Positions 27,942 to 36,025 of a DNA stretch of 64,000 bases are shown here, piece after piece (position 1 is the stretch's first letter; each line of letters begins with the position of its first letter). Origin of the DNA: JAKVBH01 sp049800955 (GTDB lineage: Bacteria > Pseudomonadota > Alphaproteobacteria > Rhodobacterales > Rhodobacteraceae); the NCBI RefSeq assembly GCF_049800955.1, contig NZ_JBNAGA010000002.1:558001-622000 (forward strand), given 5' to 3'. A program made the position numbers and the translations under genes. The notes beneath the pieces are model-generated. The model saw only the letters and a list, made by a program, of their open reading frames with translations, was not told the origin of the DNA and did not search any database.

Positions 27942-29918
27942 ATGGCGCTGGCGTTGGGGGTTGATACCGGGGGCACCTATACCGATGCCGTTCTCATGCG
28001 GGATGAACGGGAGATTCTGGCACGCGCCAAGGCGTTGACGACCAAGCAGGATTTGTCTTTGGGCATTGGCGCGGCCGTGGGCGCGGTTTTGGCCGAAGCG
28101 CGGATTGATCCGGGTGAGATCGCGATGGCGGCGCTCTCCACCACGCTTGCCACCAATGCGCTTGTTGAGGGGCAAGGGGGCAGGATTGGCTTTGTGGCCA
28201 TCGGTTTTGCGCAGAGCGATCTCGACAAACACGGGTTGGCCGAGGCCATGCGGGGCGATCCTGTTTTGATCGTCGCGGGCGGCCATACCCATGCGGGCAG
28301 TGAGGCCGCCGCGCTTGATCTGGATGCCGTGCGGGATTGGGCGGCTGGGTTGGACGGGATCACGGGGTTTGCGGTGGCAGGCCAGTTTGCGACGCGCAAC
28401 CCGGCGCATGAGCGCGCTGTGGCGGATGTGTTGCGTGGCATGGCGCCTGTCTCGAGTTCGCACGAATTGTCGGCCAAGCTGGGCGGGCCCAAGCGCGCCA
28501 TGACGGCTGTTTTGAATGCGCGGCTTATCGGGTTGACCCATGCGCTTATTGGCAAAGCTGAGGACGAATTGGCCGCACGGGGCGTGGATGCGCCTTTGAT
28601 GGTGGTCCGGGGCGACGGGGCGCTTATGAGTGCGGCGCAGGCCAAGCGGCGCCCGATCGAGACGATCCTCTCCGGCCCTGCGGCCTCCATCGTCGGCGCG
28701 CGCTGGCTCACGGGCGCGGAACAGGCCCTGGTTGCAGATATTGGCGGGACGACCACGGATATTGCGCTGCTGCGCGACGGACGTCCGGCAATTGATCCCG
28801 ATGGCGCGCGCGTGGGCCCTTACCGGACCATGGTCGAGGCGGTTGCGATGCGCACCCTTGGGTTGGGCGGGGACAGCGAGGTGGCCCTGCGCGATGGATT
28901 GCAGGGCGGGATCACGCTCGGGCCGCGTCGCGTCGTGCCTGTGGCGCTCATGGCGCTGGACGGGGATGTGCGCGCTGTGCTGGAGGCGCAGTTGCGCCAG
29001 CCCGTGCCGGGTGAACATGATGCGCGGTTCGTGCGGCAGGTGATCCTTGATCCGGGCGGGCTTGACGCGCGTGAGACGGCACTTTTGGCGCGGATCGACG
29101 GGGTGCAGCCTCTGGGCCATGTCTTGCGCAATCGGATCGACAGTACTGCGCTGGCGCGCTTGCGCGCGCGGGGGATCGTGCAGGTCGCCGGGCTGACCCC
29201 GTCGGATGCGGCCCATGTTCTGGGCCATACCGATGCCTGGGACGCGCAGGCCGCTGAGATGGCGCTGGCCCTCATGGCGCGGCGGCGCGCAGGGCATGGA
29301 GATCGTCTCGCCGCGGATGCGCTCAGCATGGCGCAGATGATTGAGGCGGAGTTGCACCGCAGCACCGGGCTCGCACTTCTGGAGACGGCGTTCGCGGAGG
29401 AGCCGCTCAGCGAGGCGCCGCCCCGCGGGCTGGCCGAGCATGTCCTGATGCAGCGCGGTCTGGCGGGGCATACGGGGCTCATAAGGCTTGATGCCGCGCT
29501 CAATACTCCCGTGGTTGGCCTGGGCGCTTCGGCGCGGACGTACTACCCCAAAGTGGGCAAACAGCTGGGATGCGAGATGCTGCTGCCCGAAGACGGCGGT
29601 GTGGCCAATGCCATTGGCGCGGTGGTCGGGCGGATTACGGTGCGGCGGGAGGGCGTCGTGACGGCGCCCGCCGAGGGGCGCTACCGGGCGCATCTGGAGG
29701 CAGGGCCGGCAGATTTCGCAAGCCCCGACGCGGCCATGGAGGCCGTGACAGAGGCCTTGCAAGCAGAGGTCAAAGCCGCAGCAGAAGAGGCCGGCGCGGC
29801 TGACGTGGACCTCCGCGTCGCCATCGACAAACGCAGCGTGCAGCTTGAGGCGCGGGAGGTCTTTGTGGAGGCGGTGATCCGCGTTGAAGCCAGCGGCCGG
29901 GCCCGCGTGGCGCGTTAA
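27942..29918 (+). CDS. hydantoinase/oxoprolinase family protein (HyuA-like)
   Basis: A 658-residue protein of the HyuA / 5-oxoprolinase A family, which hydrolyse cyclic amides in an ATP-dependent manner. The N-terminal ASKHA-type phosphate loop is GVDTGGTYTDAVLM, and a second ATPase loop is ADIGGTTTDIAL near residue 267. The HyuB-type partner usually encoded next to such genes is absent: queG precedes it and proC follows. Function is therefore open; a hydantoin, oxoproline or acetone-carboxylase-like substrate cannot be chosen from sequence. Start ATG has AAGGGAG upstream. Probably a single gene or weakly coupled to proC (60 bases). Confidence 0.85.
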   Translation: MALALGVDTGGTYTDAVLMRDEREILARAKALTTKQDLSLGIGAAVGAVLAEARIDPGEIAMAALSTTLATNALVEGQGGRIGFVAIGFAQSDLDKHGLAEAMRGDPVLIVAGGHTHAGSEAAALDLDAVRDWAAGLDGITGFAVAGQFATRNPAHERAVADVLRGMAPVSSSHELSAKLGGPKRAMTAVLNARLIGLTHALIGKAEDELAARGVDAPLMVVRGDGALMSAAQAKRRPIETILSGPAASIVGARWLTGAEQALVADIGGTTTDIALLRDGRPAIDPDGARVGPYRTMVEAVAMRTLGLGGDSEVALRDGLQGGITLGPRRVVPVALMALDGDVRAVLEAQLRQPVPGEHDARFVRQVILDPGGLDARETALLARIDGVQPLGHVLRNRIDSTALARLRARGIVQVAGLTPSDAAHVLGHTDAWDAQAAEMALALMARRRAGHGDRLAADALSMAQMIEAELHRSTGLALLETAFAEEPLSEAPPRGLAEHVLMQRGLAGHTGLIRLDAALNTPVVGLGASARTYYPKVGKQLGCEMLLPEDGGVANAIGAVVGRITVRREGVVTAPAEGRYRAHLEAGPADFASPDAAMEAVTEALQAEVKAAAEEAGAADVDLRVAIDKRSVQLEAREVFVEAVIRVEASGRARVAR

Positions 29919-29978
29919 TCCGATTGCCCTGCGCGCCCCGCGCGGTACATAGAGCGTCAGGCAAGGGGAGGAGAGAGC

Positions 29979-30794
29979 ATGACAACCGATGATGTCGCCA
30001 CGCGCGGCCTTGTGCTTTTGGGCTGCGGCAAGATGGGATCTGCAATGTTGCAGGGCTGGCTTGCTGGCGGTCTGCCGCCGGGCTCTGTCCATGTGATCGA
30101 TCCTGCGCCCTCCGAGTGGCTCCAGACGACTGGCGTGACACTCAACGGAGCCTTGCCCGCCGCGCCCGCCATCGTGCTGATTGCCGTCAAGCCGCAGATG
30201 ATGGGCGAGGCCTTGCCCGCGATTGCAGCCATGGGTGGGGGAGAGACGCTCTTTGTCTCCGTGGCCGCAGGCACGTCGATTGCATCTTTTGAAGAGGTGC
30301 TGGGCGCGGAGAGCCCGATCATCCGGGCCATGCCCAACACACCCGCCGCCGTGGCGCGCGGGATAACGGCGATCATCGGCAACGCTCGTGCGACCGCTGA
30401 TCATCTCGATCTGGCGCAATCCTTGCTGGAGGCTGTGGGCCAGGTCGTTCGGCTGAGTCATGAAGACCAAATGGACGCCGTCACAGGTGTGTCAGGCTCT
30501 GGCCCGGCCTATGTGTTTCACATGATCGAATGCCTGACGGCCGCGGCCGAAGCCGAAGGTCTGCCGCCTGAGCTTGCGTTGCAACTGGCGCGCGCAACGG
30601 TTGCGGGCGCGGGGGCCTTGGCCGAAGCGGCGGAGGAAAGCCCGGCGCAGCTGCGCATCAACGTGACCTCGCCCAACGGGACGACGCAAGCGGGGCTGGA
30701 GGCGTTGATGGATCCTGACACAGGCCTGCCGCCGCTCGTGCGCCGCACAGTGGCTGCTGCTGCCGGACGGTCACGGGAGTTGAAAAATGGCTGA
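29979..30794 (+). CDS. proC: pyrroline-5-carboxylate reductase
   Basis: Last step of proline synthesis: reduces pyrroline-5-carboxylate with NAD(P)H. The 271 residues open with the Rossmann loop GCGKMGSAML (about 15-24). The family signature toward the end includes VTGVSGSGPAYVFHMIE near residue 168 and RINVTSPNGTTQAGLEAL near 226. Start ATG at 29979 has GGGAGGAG upstream. It overlaps the next gene by 8 bases, so it is coupled to the CsaA-like and dehydrogenase genes in one transcript. Confidence 0.96.
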   Translation: MTTDDVATRGLVLLGCGKMGSAMLQGWLAGGLPPGSVHVIDPAPSEWLQTTGVTLNGALPAAPAIVLIAVKPQMMGEALPAIAAMGGGETLFVSVAAGTSIASFEEVLGAESPIIRAMPNTPAAVARGITAIIGNARATADHLDLAQSLLEAVGQVVRLSHEDQMDAVTGVSGSGPAYVFHMIECLTAAAEAEGLPPELALQLARATVAGAGALAEAAEESPAQLRINVTSPNGTTQAGLEALMDPDTGLPPLVRRTVAAAAGRSRELKNG

Positions 30795-31125
30795 GATTTC
30801 CTTCGATGATTTCATGGCAGTTGATATTCGCGCCGGAACGGTTCTGCGCGCAGAGCCCTTTCCTGAGGCGCGCAAGCCCGCCATCAAGCTCTGGATCGAT
30901 TTCGGCCCGGAGATCGGCGAGAAGAAAAGTTCCGCCCAGATTACGGCGCATTACACGCCTGAGGGGCTCGTGGGCACGCAGGTCATGGGCGTCGTGAATT
31001 TTCCGCCGCGCCAGATCGGGCCGTTTATGTCCGAAGTGCTGGTTCTGGGGTTTGCAGATGAAGCGGGGGCGATCGTTTTGTCGCGCCCGGAAAAACGGGT
31101 TCTAGATGGGGAGCGTATGGCATGA
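30787..31125 (+). CDS. CsaA-like tRNA-binding domain protein
   Basis: A 112-residue protein made almost entirely of a Trbp111/CsaA-type OB fold. DFMAVDIRAGTVLRAEPFPEARKP is split here into its recognisable parts: VDIRAGTV near the N-terminus and PEARKPAIKL just after. VNFPPRQIGPFMSEVLVLG is the C-terminal strand pair. CsaA proteins bind tRNA or act as export chaperones in Bacillus; the physiological role here is unknown. It overlaps proC upstream by 8 bases and the dehydrogenase downstream by 4 (ATGA). Confidence 0.9.
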   Translation: MAEISFDDFMAVDIRAGTVLRAEPFPEARKPAIKLWIDFGPEIGEKKSSAQITAHYTPEGLVGTQVMGVVNFPPRQIGPFMSEVLVLGFADEAGAIVLSRPEKRVLDGERMA

Positions 31126-32072
31126 AGATTTGGATGACACGGCCTTTGCCCGCACGTGTTCAGGAGGCGGCCCGACCGCTGGGTGAGCTGCATGTGCGCG
31201 AAGAGACGCGCCCGCTGGATGCAGAAGAGCTGCGCCGCGCGCTCACGGACTATGACATCGTGCTACCCACGCTGGGCGATATGTTCTCCGCAGAGGTGTT
31301 TGCCGATGTGGCCAGCCCGCGCGCGCGGCTGCTGGCGAACTTTGGTGTGGGCTACAACCACATTGATGTGGCTGCCGCGCAAGCCAAGGGCTTGCAGGTC
31401 TCCAACACGCCCGGCGCTGTGACGGATGCGACTGCGGATATTGCGCTCATGCTGATGCTCATGTCCTGCCGCCGTGCGGCGGAGGGCGAGCGGCTTGTGC
31501 GTGCGGAGGCCTGGGAGGGCTGGCACCCGACGCAGATGTTGGGTCTGCATCTATCGGGCAAGAAGGTCGGTATTGTCGGTATGGGGCGGATCGGCCTTGC
31601 GATTGCGCGGCGTGCGCATTTCGGTTTTGGCTGTGAGATCAGCTATTACAACCGTTCGCCCAAAGCGATTGATGTGCCTGCGACGCAGGTGGCGGAGCTG
31701 ACCGATCTGGCGGCCTCTGTTGATGTGTTGGTCACGGCGGTGCCCGGCGGGGCGGAGACCCACCATCTCATCTCGGATCCGGTGTTCTCTGCGATGCAGC
31801 CCCATGCGCATTTCATCAACATTGCGCGCGGCGATGTTGTGGACGAAACCGCGCTGATCATCGCCTTGCAGCAAAAGCGCATCGGCGGGGCGGGCCTTGA
31901 TGTGTATGAGCATGAGCCGCAGGTCCCGCAGGCATTGCGCGCGTTGGACAATGTGACGTTGCTGCCGCATCTGGGCACGGCGGCGCTGGAGGTGCGCGAG
32001 GATATGGGGCTCATGGCGGTCGACAATATCGCCGAGTTCCTGCGCGGCGAGACGCCGCCAAACCTCGTTTAA
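31122..32072 (+). CDS. D-2-hydroxyacid dehydrogenase (glyoxylate/hydroxypyruvate reductase type)
   Basis: A 316-residue NAD(P)H-dependent reductase. The Rossmann loop is VGIVGMGRIGLAIARRA around residue 150. Catalytic residues appear in order: Arg in FINIARGDVVDE, Glu in GLDVYEHEPQVP, and His in LLPHLGTA. The motif GVGYNHIDVAAA is typical of glyoxylate and hydroxypyruvate reductases. It would interconvert glyoxylate/glycolate or hydroxypyruvate/glycerate; substrate is inferred only from the family. It ends the proC-csaA-dehydrogenase transcript and overlaps convergent cobF by 4 bases. Confidence 0.92.
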   Translation: MKIWMTRPLPARVQEAARPLGELHVREETRPLDAEELRRALTDYDIVLPTLGDMFSAEVFADVASPRARLLANFGVGYNHIDVAAAQAKGLQVSNTPGAVTDATADIALMLMLMSCRRAAEGERLVRAEAWEGWHPTQMLGLHLSGKKVGIVGMGRIGLAIARRAHFGFGCEISYYNRSPKAIDVPATQVAELTDLAASVDVLVTAVPGGAETHHLISDPVFSAMQPHAHFINIARGDVVDETALIIALQQKRIGGAGLDVYEHEPQVPQALRALDNVTLLPHLGTAALEVREDMGLMAVDNIAEFLRGETPPNLV

Positions 32073-32803
32073 GGCGCGCGGCGGCGCAGCAGGTAGGTGT
32101 CCATGATCCAGCCATGCGCCGCCCGGGCGGCGGCGCGGGTGCGGATGATCTCGGCGCTGACATCGGCCAGCGCGCCTGAGACGAGGACTTGCTCGGGCAT
32201 GCCCAGAAAGCCGCCCCACCAGATGTCGAGCCCGTCGGGGTCCAGTGCCTGAAAGCTGCATTGGCCATCAAGCATCACGACCAGTGTTTCTGCCCCCTCG
32301 GGCCAGCCCTGATCGCGCAGATTGCGCCCGGTCGTGACGGTGACGGGGCCGTTCACCGTGTTGAACGGGATCGCGTGCGCGGCCGTGAGCGCTTGCAGCG
32401 CCGTCACCCCGGGCACCACGCGCAGCTTGGGGGCGGGTATGAGCCGGGCGGCGATGCGCAGGGTACTGTCGTAGAGCCCGGGATCGCCCCAGACGAGCAG
32501 CGCGACAGGGCCTTCGGCGCCTGCAAGAGCGTGTGTCCAGCGCCGCGCAATCTCGTCATGCCAGGCCTCGACCCGCGCGCTGTAGGGCAGGCTCTCGTCG
32601 CGTGTGGGCATCTCGAAAGGCACGACGCGGCCCGGGGCGCCGGCGGCTTCAAGAATGGCCAGGCGCAACTCCGCGAGATCGTCCTTGCCCGGGCCTTTGA
32701 GCGGAATGAGCAGGGTGCGCGCTGCGCGCAACGCGTCGCGGCCCTCAAGGGTCAGATGCGCGGGGCTGCCCGTCCCGATCCCGATGAGCCAGAGCTCATC
32801 CAT
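32069..32803 (-). CDS. cobF: precorrin-6A synthase (deacetylating)
   Basis: SAM-dependent methyltransferase that methylates C-1 and removes the acetyl group from precorrin-5 in the aerobic B12 route. About 244 residues from the ATG at 32803 (MDELWLIGIGTG), which overlaps the end of cobA and has GGAG 9 bases upstream; two ATGs just upstream are alternatives. The glycine-rich N-terminal motif and the LLVWGDPGLYDST segment match tetrapyrrole methylases, and the family-specific DIWWGGFLGMPEQ segment supports CobF. It is the last gene of the cobL-cobF part of the cluster and converges on the dehydrogenase gene. CobF exists only in the aerobic pathway. Confidence 0.95.
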   Translation of the reverse strand: MDELWLIGIGTGSPAHLTLEGRDALRAARTLLIPLKGPGKDDLAELRLAILEAAGAPGRVVPFEMPTRDESLPYSARVEAWHDEIARRWTHALAGAEGPVALLVWGDPGLYDSTLRIAARLIPAPKLRVVPGVTALQALTAAHAIPFNTVNGPVTVTTGRNLRDQGWPEGAETLVVMLDGQCSFQALDPDGLDIWWGGFLGMPEQVLVSGALADVSAEIIRTRAAARAAHGWIMDTYLLRRRAP

Positions 32804-33536
32804 CGCCATCATCTCCGTCAAGATCCGCCAAGGGCCCATAGAAAATCAATGCGGCCTTGTCGCCAATCTCCTGCGAGAGCTGTGCCACGAGGCCGCCGAC
32901 CGTGCTGCGTGTCAGATGTTGGTCCGGGGTGCCGACGGCTTCTGCAAGCAGCGCCGGTGTGTCCTCGGGCAGGCCATGGGCCACGAGTTTCTCGGCGAGT
33001 GCCGGGAAGGTGCGTTTGCCCATGAAGACAACGGTGCAGGCAGAGGGGTCGGCCAGCGCGACGAGGTCGATATCTTCGGGCAGAAGGCCCTTTGCGTCAT
33101 GGCCCGTGACGAATTGGACGCGCCGCGCTGTGAACCGCCGGGTCAGAGGGATGCCAGCAGCGGCAGCGGCCGCGACAGCCGAGGGGATGCCGGGGATGAT
33201 CTCATAGTCGATCCCGGCGGCGCGCAGGGCGACCAGCTCTTCTTCCAGCCGCCCGAAGAGCCCGCTGTCACCGGATTTGAGCCGCACCACGCGCCCGCCT
33301 TGCTGGGCATAATCCACCAGCAGACGGCTGACGTGGTTCTGCTTGGGCGAGGGGCGGCCCGCGCGTTTACCGACGCCCACGAGATCCGCGCCTGCGCGCG
33401 CATGGGTCAGGATCGGGCCCGAGGACAGATCATCAAACAGCACGGCATCGGCCCGTTTGAGACGGTCCACGGCCTTGAGCGTCAGCAGCTCGGGATCGCC
33501 GGGCCCTGAGCCCACAAAGGAGACAAACCCGCTCAT
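32796..33536 (-). CDS. cobA: uroporphyrinogen-III C-methyltransferase
   Basis: Commits uroporphyrinogen III to precorrin-2 by methylating C-2 and C-7 with SAM. The 246 residues show VGSGPGDPELLTLKA at the N-terminus, then VVRLKSGDSGLFGR and PGIPSAVAAAAAAGIPLT, all signatures of SUMT. It lacks the CysG dehydrogenase/ferrochelatase domain, so it serves cobalamin rather than siroheme alone. It starts by ATGA overlap with cobB and its end overlaps cobF. Confidence 0.97.
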   Translation of the reverse strand: MSGFVSFVGSGPGDPELLTLKAVDRLKRADAVLFDDLSSGPILTHARAGADLVGVGKRAGRPSPKQNHVSRLLVDYAQQGGRVVRLKSGDSGLFGRLEEELVALRAAGIDYEIIPGIPSAVAAAAAAGIPLTRRFTARRVQFVTGHDAKGLLPEDIDLVALADPSACTVVFMGKRTFPALAEKLVAHGLPEDTPALLAEAVGTPDQHLTRSTVGGLVAQLSQEIGDKAALIFYGPLADLDGDDGDG

Positions 33537-34852
33537 GCGCCCGCCTCCCCTGTGATCAGATGAAAGAACGTGCCTGTGACGTGGCCGCGCCGGGCGCCGG
33601 TCTCGGGGACAGGATTGCCATCCGCATCCGCCACCTCCGCCAAAGGATCATCTGCTTCCTTCAGGATGGTCGTGTAGTGGAACTCATGCCCCCTGAGTGC
33701 CGCGCCCGCCGCAAAGCCCGGCATGGGTGCGCGCAGCACGGCCCGGCGATAGCCCAGATGAAACTTGCGCTTCTCATAAGAGGTTTCGAGCCCCAGAAGG
33801 CCCAGCATTTCGTGGCGCGTGCCCTCCTTGTCAACGAGGCCCGCCCCGAGCGCCATGTAGCCGCCGCATTCGCCGTGGATCGGTCTGGTCTCCGCATGGC
33901 GGCGCATGCCGGCCCGGAAGGTCTCTGCGGCGGCCAGCGTGCCACCGTGCAGCTCAGGATAGCCCCCGGGCAGCCAGACCAGATCGGCGCTGGGATCGGG
34001 CGCTTCATCGGCCAGGGGCGAGAAAGGCAGGATCTCCGCCCCTGCGGCGCGCCAGCCAGAGAGCAGATGCGGGTAAGTGAAGGAAAAGGCCGCGTCGCGC
34101 GCCAATGCGATGCGCTGTGCGGGCGGTTTTGGCAAAGCGCCGCCTGCGGGCGCGGCACCGGCCTGGGCGGCGGCGCGGATTGCGTCCAGATCGACATGGT
34201 CGCGCAGGAAATCCGCATAGCCTGCGATGGCGGCTTCGAGATCGGGATGCTCAACGGCCTGAATAAGGCCGAGGTGCCGCTCGGGCAGCGTCAGATCTCC
34301 GCGACGCGGCAAAACGCCCAGAACGGGCAGGCCTGCACGGTCCATGCCCAGACGCGTGAGCCGTTCATGGCGGGGCGAGGCCACACGGTTGAGGATCACA
34401 CCTGCGAAAGGCAGATCGGGCATATACGCGCGAAAGCCCAGTGCTGTGGCCGCAGCAGATTGCGCTTGCCCGCCCACATCGACCACGAGGATCACGGGCC
34501 AGCCCATGCGTTTTGCCGTCTCGGCGGACGATCCAAAGCCCATCTGCCCGCGCGTTGCCACGCCATCGTAGAGCCCCATGGAGCCTTCCGCGACACAGAT
34601 ATCCGCGCCCTGCGATTGCTGTGCGACCCCGTCAAGCAAGCCTGTATCCATCGCCCAGGTATCGAGGTTGAACGACGCGCGGCCAGCCGCCGCCAGATGG
34701 AAGGCGGGATCGATATAATCGGGCCCGGATTTGTAAGGCTGGACCGTCAGGCCCGTGTCGCGGAGCGCGCGCAACAGGCCCAGCATGACGGTCGTCTTGC
34801 CGGTGCCCGAAGAGGGTGCCGAGATCAGGAGCCCGGGAGGGGTCTGTGCCAT
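33533..34852 (-). CDS. cobB: cobyrinic acid a,c-diamide synthase (hydrogenobyrinic acid a,c-diamide synthase)
   Basis: Amidates the a and c acetates of hydrogenobyrinate using glutamine and ATP before cobalt insertion. About 439 residues from the ATG at 34852 (MAQTPPGLLISAP), which has GGAG 9 bases upstream; the ATG at 34861 overlaps cobM and is a less likely start. The P-loop SAPSSGTGKTTV is near the N-terminus, and the class I amidotransferase nucleophile segment GECGGYMALG is near residue 335. The domain order ATPase then GATase matches CobB/CbiA. It lies between cobM and cobA in the same operon. Confidence 0.96.
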   Translation of the reverse strand: MAQTPPGLLISAPSSGTGKTTVMLGLLRALRDTGLTVQPYKSGPDYIDPAFHLAAAGRASFNLDTWAMDTGLLDGVAQQSQGADICVAEGSMGLYDGVATRGQMGFGSSAETAKRMGWPVILVVDVGGQAQSAAATALGFRAYMPDLPFAGVILNRVASPRHERLTRLGMDRAGLPVLGVLPRRGDLTLPERHLGLIQAVEHPDLEAAIAGYADFLRDHVDLDAIRAAAQAGAAPAGGALPKPPAQRIALARDAAFSFTYPHLLSGWRAAGAEILPFSPLADEAPDPSADLVWLPGGYPELHGGTLAAAETFRAGMRRHAETRPIHGECGGYMALGAGLVDKEGTRHEMLGLLGLETSYEKRKFHLGYRRAVLRAPMPGFAAGAALRGHEFHYTTILKEADDPLAEVADADGNPVPETGARRGHVTGTFFHLITGEAGA

Positions 34853-34853
34853 A

Positions 34854-35648
34854 TCAGTCATCTCCATGTTGCCATTCCGACCAGGGGCTGTCGGCGCTTT
34901 GCGGGCGGTAGCGGCGGTCATAATCTGCGGCGTACAGGCGGCTCTCGGCAAAGCCTTCGCGGCCCAGAGCCGGGCCCACAAGGATCAGCGCGGTGCGCGC
35001 GATGCCCGGGTCGATGCTGTCTTCGATGGTGGCGAGGGTGGCGCGGATGATCTGCTCATCGGGCCAGCTTGCGCGGTAGACAATGGCCACCGGGCACTCG
35101 GCCCCGTAATGCGGGATAAGTTCCGCCACGGAGCGGGCGAGATTGCCGATGGAGAGGTGCAGCGCCAGTGTCGCGCCTGTGCGGCCAAAATTCTCCAGTG
35201 TTTCGCCATCAGGCATGGAAGACGCGCGGCCCTGGGTGCGGGTCAGCACGACCGATTGGGCCAGCCCCGGCAAGGTCAACTCGCTGCCCAGAGCAGCGGC
35301 AGCCGCGGCGAAGGAGGGTACCCCGGGTGTGACCGTATAGGGAATGCCCTCTGCCTCCAGCCTGCGAACCTGTTCACCCATGGCAGACCAGACCGAAAGA
35401 TCGCCCGAATGCAGCCGCGCGACGTCCTGTCCCGCGGCATGGGCCTTGGCGCATTCTGCGATGATGGCATCAAGATCCATGGGTGCGGTGTTGATGATCG
35501 TCGCGCCTTCGGGGCAGTGATCCAGAATGGCCTCAGGCACCAGCGAGCCCGCGTAGAGGCACACAGGGCAGGCGGCAATGATATCGCGGCCACGCAGGGT
35601 GAGAAGGTCTGGTGCGCCGGGTCCGGCGCCGATGAAATGAACGGTCAT
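34854..35648 (-). CDS. cobM: precorrin-4 C11-methyltransferase
   Basis: SAM-dependent methylation of precorrin-4 at C-11. The 264 residues carry VHFIGAGPGAPDLLTLRG at the start, then CLYAGSLVPEAIL, ARLHSGDLSVWSA and VTPGVPSFAAAAAALG, the signatures separating CobM from other tetrapyrrole methylases. It starts by ATGA overlap with cobE and ends two bases before the preferred cobB start. Confidence 0.97.
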   Translation of the reverse strand: MTVHFIGAGPGAPDLLTLRGRDIIAACPVCLYAGSLVPEAILDHCPEGATIINTAPMDLDAIIAECAKAHAAGQDVARLHSGDLSVWSAMGEQVRRLEAEGIPYTVTPGVPSFAAAAAALGSELTLPGLAQSVVLTRTQGRASSMPDGETLENFGRTGATLALHLSIGNLARSVAELIPHYGAECPVAIVYRASWPDEQIIRATLATIEDSIDPGIARTALILVGPALGREGFAESRLYAADYDRRYRPQSADSPWSEWQHGDD

Positions 35649-36025
35649 GGGCCGTCTCCTTTGGCCAGCGCACAGGTCGCCATGCCGTCTTGTGAAATGA
35701 TGCGTGGGCCCAGAAGCGCCGCGCCGGGGCCGGCTGCCGCGAGGGCTGCGGCTTCGGCCACGGATCCGGTCCTACGGGTCTCGAGCGAGGCTTCTGAGTG
35801 GGTCAGGACGCTTTGCGCCTGCAAGTCCTCAGCAGCAATTGCGCGCGTGGGTTTGGCTTGTGTGGCGGCGAAGCTCTGAAACACGGGCGTGGCGGCTTTG
35901 TCTTGCGCGGTGGCAAGGGCTGCGATGGGATGATCACATGCGGCACGGGACAATGCGTCTGCCAGTGCGTCGGCCAGGCTGGCCTCTGTGGCGGCTCGTC
36001 GAAAGCCAAAACCTGCAACGATCAT
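35645..36025 (-). CDS. cobE: CobE, cobalamin biosynthesis protein (CbiG C-terminal-like)
   Basis: A 126-residue protein resembling CobE / the C-terminal domain of CbiG. It begins MIVAGFGFRRAATEASL, as CobE proteins do, and has a conserved GSVAEAAALAAAGPGA near the end. CobE in Pseudomonas is thought to bind a pathway intermediate in the aerobic route; it is not a proven catalyst. The ATG at 36025 overlaps the cobL stop (ATGA), and the 3' end overlaps cobM likewise. An extended reading frame upstream lies inside cobL and is not the real start. Confidence 0.87.
   Translation of the reverse strand: MIVAGFGFRRAATEASLADALADALSRAACDHPIAALATAQDKAATPVFQSFAATQAKPTRAIAAEDLQAQSVLTHSEASLETRRTGSVAEAAALAAAGPGAALLGPRIISQDGMATCALAKGDGP

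Noticed and set aside
27792..30470. An 892-codon minus-strand frame spanning the hydantoinase and proC genes
   Set aside because: It covers two well-supported genes on the other strand and consists of Arg/His/Pro-rich sequence with no domain.
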